Shown: one piece after another, positions 38,067 through 46,790 of the stretch
Numbering within the stretch: position 1 is the first letter of the stretch
Layout of the letters: every line of letters begins with the position of its first letter
NCBI RefSeq assembly: GCF_000003605.2
Contig: NW_003137831.1
Coordinates: 428,018 to 474,807 of the forward strand
DNA: 46,790 nt
DNA from: Saccoglossus kowalevskii
Lineage: Eukaryota; Hemichordata; Enteropneusta; Harrimaniidae
Direction of reading: 5' to 3'
Translations under genes and position numbers: made by a program
The notes under the pieces: generated by a model
What the model was told of the DNA's origin: nothing
Database searches by the model: none
The model's input: the letters and a program-made list of their open reading frames with translations, nothing else

Positions 38067-38724
38067 ACTTGTAGGCTCTATATATTACATATTCCTTCTC
38101 CTTATCGGCGGCATTTCAACACTTTTCACAGGGCCAAGAGCAAGCGCGGTGACAAATGGTCTTTGCTCCAGGGTATACGGCATATATTTCAAAGTATTGA
38201 CAGTTATGATATCTGTTTACATATGAGTAAATACGACCAGTGAAAATAAAATCAAAGTGCCAAGGGTTGGCCCCGATGTTCAATTCCTAACATTTTTTGT
38301 AATGATATTTAACACAGCGTTACCATATGTTTGAAATTGAACCACGGCGACGTGTAATGTAAAACTGGTATATATTTACACCGGTGAGACTTTTCTGAGT
38401 ATTGTGGATATGCCGCCGTATATATAATTGCAAGCACTGTTTTGATGTACAAATATACGTGTGAGAACCCCCCTCGTCTCCGAAGGTGTCGGTAATCCAA
38501 GTCGATATTGAAGCAGACGTGCGAGACAGCGCGATACCGATCAGAGTGGAATCGACCTCATAGCCTGTTTTTTTTTGTATATAAAAAAGTGCCGAAAATA
38601 TGGGATAACATCGTCACCGAGATTGAACGAAAAGACAGGGGATGTCATCATCATTAATAATATGATAAACGACGTTAACATTATGGTAACACTTTTTTTT
38701 CCCTTTGACAACCTGCTGGCTATC

Positions 38725-38745
38725 GTGATTGATTGATTGATTGAT
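38725..38745. repeat. (GATT)n microsatellite
   Basis: About four and a half GATT units follow CTATC and end at GATAGATC. Simple repeat. Confidence 0.85.
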
Positions 38746-40340
38746 AGATCGGCTCTATACGACTTATCTTTCCAAAATATCGCTGACTATTTATATAGTT
38801 ATTCAGTATCACTTAAAGATCATAGCGGCAGTGGCATAGTGTTCGCCTTCGACGCAATTTGATAGCCCCATAAAAGTTCACAGGAAGAACAGTTTCAAAG
38901 CAAGGGGAGCTGTTTGTATTGCATTATGTCGGTGTATACGTCGCTATTGAAACTATCCCCTCCCCCTCCCCTCCCGAGGTCCAGCCGGTGCGGTTTCAAT
39001 TAATAACAATATAGAATTGCAGGATGTAATTTATTCAAACCACCAGTCACGTGATTTTTGAGTATTGCGATCTCCCTGAATAGGACTCTACTTTTTCCCG
39101 CCAAAAGTCCGAGTAGTTCTTTTCATTTTTTTTAAATTTTAAATATTGATGATGTGTCATCAACTTAAACGGGTGGTATGGTTAAAATAGCCAAAAAAAT
39201 AATCATGTTGGTGCTAAGATGCAGTGCCGCAGTAAACTTCGAAAGCATCAGAATAGTGTTCTGTTAAAGGGGAGGAGGGTACGACGCCCTCGTGTTTTCA
39301 AGGTTGTACTCACCAGTAATGTATGGGCGACCGTAATCGTGTAGACAATGTAATCTTCTCCAAACTGCATGCAGGGGCATGTGGCTGGGCCCAAGAATTC
39401 AATTCCCTTCTGAATCGAACTTTTAAGCCAGAGTAACGAATTTGTTGTCAATTTGTTATTAAGCGCCCTTGAAAGAGAATGCCGAATGATTAATGGCAGA
39501 GGGGTGCAAGAAGCCATCCACACGCACGCTGTTCCCATCTTAACGACGGAGCATACGGTCTTCCAACACTCGTTGTGACAAAACAAATCGTGTGAATACG
39601 GAAAAGAACTTTTACATTATTGTTTTAGTACAAGGAACGGCGACGTGCCGGTCTGCGTGGACACATGCTTATAACAACTCAATGCCGCCGCGAAAAAACA
39701 AATCGTAAAAAAAATATGTACATTGACTTGTATTGGGTTTGTTGAGGTGTCTCCCAGTCGTGTTAACACGATCCCGGGAACAGACTTCCATTAATTTTTT
39801 TCGCTGTCGCTGTCAACTTTTATATGCACGGATATCTTAGGAGCTGCACAGCCGGCTGTAATTATGATAATTACAAGCAAGAAAACATGAGCAGAACTAT
39901 GCCGTGCCTTGTAAACACGTCGCATAGTTTACATGCACGTCTTGTTACCCGGTTCTATCCAATCTAGCCCACCATGCATGAAATGTACATATATATGAAT
40001 TGTTGAGAGTAACCATCAATGCAGTACACAGGGCCGGATCTATTGAGAGGCGGTGGTGCGAAAGAAGGGGACACCCACATACAATGAGCGTAGTCAGCTT
40101 CTGGGTAAATAATCAAAATACGTCTGTTCAATGCTCCGATTCGGTACGACTCTGAGGAACTAAAAGTGACAGCCGATGTATTGCTTTTAACTTGGTTTAT
40201 TGCGGTGATAATGATAGCTAGACAATGACTCAGATTATGGAAACTCCGTCTCTTATTTCTGCTTGGAAATCCTACCAGATGCCACGGGCATTTGCCGCCA
40301 ACTACCAGTTTGGCGCACCTACGTTACACTTTTTTTTTTA

Positions 40341-41350
40341 TTAATATGCAAATGATAATAGGCTGCGATTATCTGCTATGAGTTGACACCCAGGTGACCT
40401 CGTCAAGTAAGGGTCGACTATTATCCCGCGCATCATCCACAAAATCGTCTCTTCACACTTTGCCATTTCCATGGTAACCGGGTTTTAAATGGATGGAAAT
40501 GAACAAGGTGACCATCAATAATTTTAATGAGAAAAGTACAATAGCCGAAATCAAGTAAATCTTCGGATTTTCCGTCATAAAACACTACCATGGTTACCAT
40601 GGATATGGTAGAATGCAAGAAAGTGTGGACGCGCGCGGAATGCAGAGGATGGTGATTGCAAGGTGCCAGCCAGATTCTGTTACAATATCATCAGCAACTT
40701 GCGTGCCCCGAGCTTTATTTTGTCTTCAAAATGGATGAAGTTAATTGCGTAGAAACGTCGGTAAGTATCGCCCGAGGCCGAATGACGAGTCTAGTAGTCG
40801 ACACACATGTTACAAACAAAGTAAACATTTTAGTAAAAAGTTATCAAAGAGCGATGGAGGAGAAATCTATCACAAATGAATAACTGAATAGCGGTTATTA
40901 CTTTATTATATAGCGAAACATTGACTCGATCCCCATTTAGCGTATTAGTGCCCGGATGAGAAATATGCACTGTTTTGACAAGATCCACGAAGACTGAGAT
41001 GAAAACAAAAGAGAAAGCAAGTACTTGATGGGAAAAAGAATAATGTTCAGGTGTTCGGCAATTCTGGCCTGATGAGGTTAATATATTAATCGTTTTACAT
41101 GAAATAAACATCTCACACTGAGATACACCATAGAGCCGTAATCAAGTCTCCAACTTAATCACTTCCGGCGCGTCTAATGGCTTGTCAGCTGAGTCTCTTA
41201 TTTCCATGGCAACAAAACACGTTACGGCAAGGGTCGAAACAGAAGTGATTTGGAAACGCTGATTTGTTTTCCAAATTTTAGTCAGACATATTTAGCTTCT
41301 TATGTGGGACAGCTGTACAACCAGTCAGTCTTTCGTTGAAAAACGAAAGC
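40341..41350. promoter_or_regulatory. Candidate distal enhancer with octamer and X-box-like sites
   Basis: The patch contains a perfect POU octamer ATGCAAAT at 40346-40353 within TTAATATGCAAATGATAATA, and a CAGGTG E-box next to AGGTGACCT near 40392. Two near-identical ATTTCCATGGYAAC sites occur (about 40465-40478 and 41200-41213). A GTTACCATGG half-site sits in overlapping CCATGG palindromes at 40588-40602. GTTACC and RGYAAC are the halves of the RFX X-box. The combination looks regulatory. No conservation test was possible, and the target is assumed to be Irx. Confidence 0.3.
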
Positions 41351-41373
41351 AAATAACTTTCAACTTGTGAAAG
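41330..41373. repeat. Two adjacent small hairpins
   Basis: CTTTCGTT / AACGAAAG (41330-41337 and 41342-41349) forms a perfect 8-bp stem with a GAAA tetraloop. It is followed by CTTTCA / TGAAAG (41357-41362 and 41368-41373) with a 5-nt loop. A 7-bp inverted repeat CGGCCAC-G-GTGGCCG follows at 41508-41522. No known RNA family is recognised. Confidence 0.55.
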
Positions 41374-43794
41374 CTAATATAATAATGGCTGTTCGATTTT
41401 TCCCAGCTAATATACTGAAATGCTATGTCAATGATGCATATAAATGCTACCTGTATCCCACCGATAACACGATCGCCTTCAGTGAATGAAATAAGGTCAA
41501 AGAACCGCGGCCACGGTGGCCGAGGGAACCAGTATGCCTGGAGTGACGAGTTAACGAACGAACATGCACAATTTTAAACGAAACTCGGATTGGTTTTCAG
41601 TTAGCATTCTCTATTTCGCGTATTTATCAAGAACTGTATTCGAGTTTCAAGTTCGTTTGCAATATCATGGGTTTGTTTTCAAATTGAAATGTTCGGAAGG
41701 TCCCTGTCGAATACATAATTAAGAACAACTTCATAGATATGACCGTAGCCGAAGCCATTGATGTATAAAACCGACATAAATTGGAAACTAGCATGTACAT
41801 CGGCTTATTTACTCTTTCTCTGGGCCACTTATTTGCTTTTATGCACTTTTATGCTTTCCCTTAATTATGTTTTTAGTTGTCAATTTCGGTATTTTATTAA
41901 ATAATGGAAACGAGTTAGTGAAATGTTAACTCGGTATAAGACGTTAACATATATGTATCCATATTAGTACGCGATTGAAAGACGTCAGGTCTCAATTTGG
42001 TCGTTTTCATTATTTAAACCAGACCAATGGGAAGTTTGGCTAGAACAATCATCTCACATCAGTGCTTGAGTGTTCGGGGAATAAAACGTCAAATCACTTT
42101 CTATTATCGTCACATAGTATGATCTCGTGGCACTGTCGGACTGACTCTATACACTTGCACGCCGATGATGATACTATGGGATACTCCCGCTATTGACGCA
42201 TATCCACGTCGTGTTAACGGTCATGGAGCGCGTCGGGCAAATTATGATCGATGCACATTATTTGGCTTTTAGGCAGCGGTGAAACTCAAAGAGATTGGGA
42301 TGTGGTCCGGGCGCATCGGTAAAGTTCACGGTCACGGACGTTGACGGAGTACTAGCGTCACAGAAAGCGAACGCATCATCTACAAACAAACAGTCTGGTC
42401 GGTTAATGCAATGGCGATAACAGATAAAATGGTTCTGATAGATATTTCACATCAATCTACATAGCGCTGTAAGTAGTAGTATGATGTTGAAAAGTCCTGA
42501 GACAATTCCCACCGTGATACTATGCGTGTATCATGACAGCAGCTACCACATATATATGATGTGTAATTTATACATGCACTAACGCCAAATTGCAGAATGA
42601 AAATTATACCAAATCATCCAGTTTGTCGGAAGAAAAAAAAAGTAGACCGTAATTCTAACGCAAACAGTGCGATTAAGAAGTCACAGAAAAATGTTTATTT
42701 TCTGTCTTCTCCGGGACATCAATCATATTTGGCATGCTTTCAGTGCACAATTTTATTCAATAGAAAAAGGGTCGACACTCGTTGCTGCTAGAACCCACCT
42801 TCTCCACGTAGAAGATGCACAATGACGACTATTCTAAAGGGTAATCAATCTTGTCCAAGTGCACCAGCACTAGATGTTCATTAAAAAACACTGGTATAGC
42901 TTACTACCCTGGAGCTGCAGGCCAGGTTTTAAAATTCAGAATAGGAGGGCGCGTAGGCCGGCACTTCAAAACAACTCGAACTTTGACGTTTTGTTTAATT
43001 TAATAGAGTTGAAAATGAGGACCACCTGCATGGTATCATCCGATGCATTGGCTGGCTGAGCGTGACTAGTTGGTGAACAAATCAGGAACGGAATGTCCTT
43101 GACATTGAGATTGGTCAAAATAGACTTTTCCTTACTTCCTAGTAAGGAGTTCCGAATTTCTGGATTCTAGTGTATCATTACATTTAATGTTTATGCTATA
43201 GAGGCTGAGTAGAAACATTTCTGGCAAATAGATACAAAAATACGTATTTTCACGAAGTCATACATTTGAATAAACTGTTCTAATGTACTACGTATATCAC
43301 GGGCACTCTGTGTTAGATAAATGACACGAAATAGTCAGCGCAAACGTGCATTCTATATAATGCACGTGGCAATGACTCCGAACACTTTGCAGCCCCAAAA
43401 CGCAATGCCTAACCTTATCACCACCAGACTTTCTCGCCAATTTTCTTTTGCACTTTTTTTTTTTTAGATTCTTCAATATTTCTGGAAATGAACCCTCATT
43501 TTGGAGCCAACAGATAAAAATTGAGTCAATTTTCAGTTTTTACGCAAAACATTTGGCTATTTTTGCCCCTATTTTTGCCAATCTCCTGAAGAAAAGTACA
43601 GACTATAAACAGGACTATTTTGTGAATTTGTGAGAAAGTTGGTCATAAATCACATGACTACTAGAGTATTGTTTTATTATGTAAAATCGCGAAACTATCC
43701 CCCCCACATGTCACAATGAAATAGCATTCTTTTGTGTGTTACAGTGACGTATTCAGAGAAACCTCTGACACTTTTCAAAAATTGCTATTTCCAT

Positions 43795-43820
43795 AATTGT
43801 TCCATTTCTATGGAACAATT
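43795..43820. repeat. Perfect 11-bp stem-loop
   Basis: AATTGTTCCAT at 43795-43805 and ATGGAACAATT at 43810-43820 are perfect complements around a TTCT loop. A similar 8-bp stem TCCTTACT / AGTAAGGA with a TCCT loop is at 43129-43148. The surrounding AT-rich segment (about 43440-43950) looks like dispersed repeat sequence, but no terminal repeats were identified. Confidence 0.6.
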
Positions 43821-44137
43821 CTACAGAACACAATGTTAAAAAAAAAATTGGATTTCCTGAGATTTTTTTAAATAATCCGGGACAACAAAAACTATCCCAT
43901 TATTAAAAACATGTGTTTTTTCTGCTTATATCACCGTAACCAGCCTACAATTTGAGATATGACATAATATCTCTGCCAGCAACCAGTGGTAAAAGCGTTA
44001 TAATACTACCAAAATGGCAAGTATTCACTATCATTTTCTCAAAAATTAGGCTGGTGACCTCAAACTTAAACTTTAAAGTCAGTATCCATATATTTATATA
44101 TAGGCGTCTACTTCAAACGAACGAAAATTTTGTAAAG

Positions 44138-44271
44138 TTTAAAAGGCGGTGGTTGTCGTGCAGTGTCCTGTTCGATATGAGACTCATAACGACATATACA
44201 ATGCGTGTAAAATACATTGTTTATTTACATGAAATTCGAACACGCGCTGCGTGACGACCACCGCGCTTTAA
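44138..44271. repeat. Imperfect foldback, about 25-bp arms
   Basis: TTTAAAAGGCGGTGGTTGTC continuing to GTGCAG (44138-44163) pairs with CTGCGTGACGACCACCGCGC continuing to TTTAA (44247-44271) with about five mismatches. Weaker pairing continues outward. The spacer is 83 bp. It could be a small MITE or a structured RNA. No clear target duplication was seen. Confidence 0.5.
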
Positions 44272-44632
44272 GTGATTTAACAACTTCATAGCAAATCATC
44301 TTAAACAGTTTCATAATCAAATTGAGAACCAGGATGTTACATCATCTCGGAGCCTCGTGACGTAATCGAAAGAGTGGGTTTATGTAATTATAATAATTTT
44401 AGTTCTATGAGAAATATGGAACAAGATAAAGGTATCTCGTCTTCGAGAAGCTTTAATATTTGTGAACAAATAGAATAAAGAAAACATACAGACATTCTAC
44501 AAGTTACAGTTACTGTTTCTGGGAGGTTGTAACTCAATTCCAAAGATGTATAAGAAGGTTCTTGATCAGTAGATGATGTACTTGCTCCACCGAATAGCGC
44601 AAATTGAAGACATAAAACGAAGCAGACATAAC

Positions 44633-44646
44633 GTTACCATGGTAAC
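44633..44646. promoter_or_regulatory. Perfect RFX X-box palindrome
   Basis: GTTACCATGGTAAC fits GTNRCC-N2-RGYAAC exactly and is fully self-complementary. RFX factors bind this element. It stands 19 kb downstream of Irx, with no adjacent gene visible in the window. A chance 14-bp palindrome is possible. Confidence 0.4.
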
Positions 44647-45814
44647 TCAAAGTTTGGCGTATTATGGTTCAGCATCATCATCAACGATATATTTTATCAC
44701 TTTATTTCAAGTTTCATTCACAGATAACAGTAAAAATAGTCTTGTGACAAAAACGACTTTCAGCGTATGAGCTAAGAAGACGGGTTTATCGAAACAAAAG
44801 GTGGACATGGTTGAGAGAGACGGTCGATAATAGTGTCACACAACGCTGCCCGATTGCTCTCCTGAGAGCGCAGTAAAGTTGAAAAAATGCGACGGGATAA
44901 AGGAATAACTTGTAGTTCTAGACGAAAAAAACAACATTAAAAGATTAGAGTGTCTGAAGATCGGAATACGAGGTGTATGGGGAGAAAATCCGATGACGTG
45001 AGATCGCAGTGGAAGGAGAATGGTGGCAACTGATGTAGTATGGCTCGGAGATGCCGACGTATATCAATCATTTAACGTCAAAAAATAACACCAACATTCC
45101 TATCCCGCACACCCTAAGTGACGTCGAGATCCTAATCCGGGGTAGTTTAGCTCGCACAGGTGTCTGTAGACTTCACAGTGAGTGAGTGGTCAATAGTCAG
45201 CTTAGTTAGGCTGCTGCCTCCTACTGATAACACAGCAAAACATTGAGATTTCAACGTTTACAGGCGATAAGAGCATGCCCCTACTTAATAACCTTCAAGA
45301 CGTTGAGTCAACACGAAGAACGCAGCGTGGAAATCAGGGAGGCGGGAATCGGGGAGTGGTACAGTGGGTGTCGTGCAGCAAAGAGTGTTCTGACCGTGAT
45401 GCGATAAGATAAGGTGTATCCGGCACTATTACCGTAAGTCAATCTATACACAGACAATCATCAAAATCAACATCTTAGTGAGGACGAAATTTTACATTTT
45501 GTTCGTCAACACGCTGTTACAGTAACAGTTATGTATACCAATGCACAAAAAACAAGTTATAAATACTTTTCCAAAATAATATAGTCTAAACATAATTTCT
45601 TTTCACTCCTAAGTTATGTAACTTGTTGTTGCACTGGCACGCAAATGCTCTTCAGGTTAAATGAGCACGAAAAGCGTGGGTGAAGTGGTGAAATACACAC
45701 GCATGCTTTTGCCAAGTGTCCATTCATATTTAAACATATTTGAAAGATGTCAATTCCGATGATATCGACTAGTAAATACACATCGCTATGTAATTTGTAT
45801 ATGTGAAAAAATAA

Positions 45815-45840
45815 ATACACACACACATATATATATATAT
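45815..45840. repeat. (AC)n(AT)n microsatellite
   Basis: Compound simple repeat of ACACACACAC followed by ATATATATATAT. Confidence 0.85.
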
Positions 45841-46790
45841 TTGGATTAAAAGTTGTCATAACCCATGCCTGAGCGCCTCATTGATGGAGGTATGCGTCAT
45901 TGCACATAGAAGGGTTGAACGCATGGAGCACCCATTCTGTGTGAATCATCAAACATTTCCTGATCCACTGTGTTTTCAGGTTCGTGTGGATTCATTCTTG
46001 TCAATATATCAAACCAATCTTGAAAAATGCCACTGCAAGGACTGTACATCAGAGATTTAAACACCAAATTGTCATTCGTGATCAAGTTATTAAATTATTA
46101 AAGCATTCACCCCTGTTTGTTTTACTATTCGATATCATATTGGGAAACGACGAAAAGTGAAATTTGTGGCGAGTTCCGACAATCGAGAGTTTTCTTATTG
46201 TGCTTTATGGTTTTAATTAGCTACTCTCGTGATTTCTAGTCGGACCACTTTATAGTGGTAAAATAAAACGGCGGTATAAAACACACAAAGGCACTGATCG
46301 GTCATAAATATTATGATGTTATCACAAGTCACATCAAAAAAATGGAAGAATAAGGTTAGATTTTAATATCCTACATTGCCATGACAACTTGATGTGGATT
46401 TACTACTGTCAAAATTGCGGAAAGTGGGTGCACACGACGAGGATTTACAAGAACTTTGTAAAAACTGGAACGTGTACATTGCCTTGGATTAGTCTAATTG
46501 AAAATGACTGATCTCCGAGGCGTAATGCCGAGCTGTTATTTCACAATCACAACATAATAATACAATTTGGACACAGATTGTAGGAGTTTACAGTAAACTA
46601 AAACAAAAAAACTAATAATAAAATCCAATTAAAAGTACTCACACGATAATGATATTCTGACACTTTTTGCACTTTTACGCGAAATCCAAAACAGGGTATT
46701 TGAAGCACGCGATTCGAGTCTGTATTAAATAAAAATAACCGGCGAATCGGCGACTAAAAATCTCTGGCACAGGAACCATGGTGTTTCACG

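Larger units (their letters stand above)
26586..46790. other. 20-kb gene-poor region downstream of Irx
   Basis: I see no recognisable protein gene, tRNA or rRNA here. The longest open frames (for example 31753-32103, 36534-36857, 39248-39586, 43952-44254) are about 100 codons with no family resemblance. The region has simple repeats, several short hairpins, CACGTG palindromes (GTCACGTGAC at 32915-32924; GTCACGTGAT near 39046) and the motif-rich patch at 40.3-41.4 kb. A long non-coding flank is usual for Iroquois genes and probably holds enhancers. Confidence 0.6.

Noticed and set aside
41501-41530. GGTGGCCGAGG, like the D-arm of a tRNA-Ser/Leu
   Set aside because: No acceptor stem, anticodon arm or T-arm; it is explained by the local CGGCCAC inverted repeat.

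Overview
The window is animal (metazoan) genomic DNA. It is AT-rich and intron-bearing, with long non-coding stretches and two recognisable genes facing away from each other. On the plus strand at 21518-25745 is a complete seven-exon Iroquois-class (Irx/Iro) TALE homeobox gene, predicted at 528 residues, whose exons join in phase with canonical GT/AG sites. On the minus strand are the first two coding exons of a gene whose N-terminus resembles the Sosondowah (SOWAH) ankyrin-repeat family: exon 1 at 7833-7956 and exon 2 at 4913-4962. The rest of that gene, including any ankyrin repeats, is not visible and probably lies past the left edge.

Layout: 1-725 is a 322-bp-period tandem repeat ending in an (ACGG/ACGC)n tract and a foldback. 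726-7832 is the rest of Sowah intron 2, exon 2 and intron 1, with a TA-flanked MITE at 5046-5257. 7833-7956 is Sowah exon 1, followed by a compact region of inverted repeats at 8096-8302. 7957-21517 is 13.6 kb of non-coding DNA between the two start codons. 21518-25745 is Irx, with a 3' UTR running to about 26.6 kb. From there to 46790 is about 20 kb without a recognisable gene, containing palindromes, RFX X-box-like sites, an octamer site, simple repeats and hairpins.

The Irx-Sowah pairing is a known bilaterian microsynteny. From memory, it was described as an ancient genomic regulatory block in which non-coding DNA around and inside Sowah carries Irx enhancers (Maeso et al., Genome Research 2012). 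Sowah retains introns here, as outside tetrapods. The likely reading is that Irx is the developmental target gene, Sowah the bystander, and the large non-coding intervals the regulatory landscape. This fits a marine invertebrate. A non-vertebrate deuterostome or a spiralian is plausible from the single intron-rich Irx, the intron-bearing Sowah and the repeat types, but the species cannot be fixed from the sequence.

I found no prokaryotic-type system, CRISPR array, complete tRNA or rRNA. Most open frames outside the two genes look like chance ORFs. Regulatory calls are motif-based and low confidence because conservation could not be tested.
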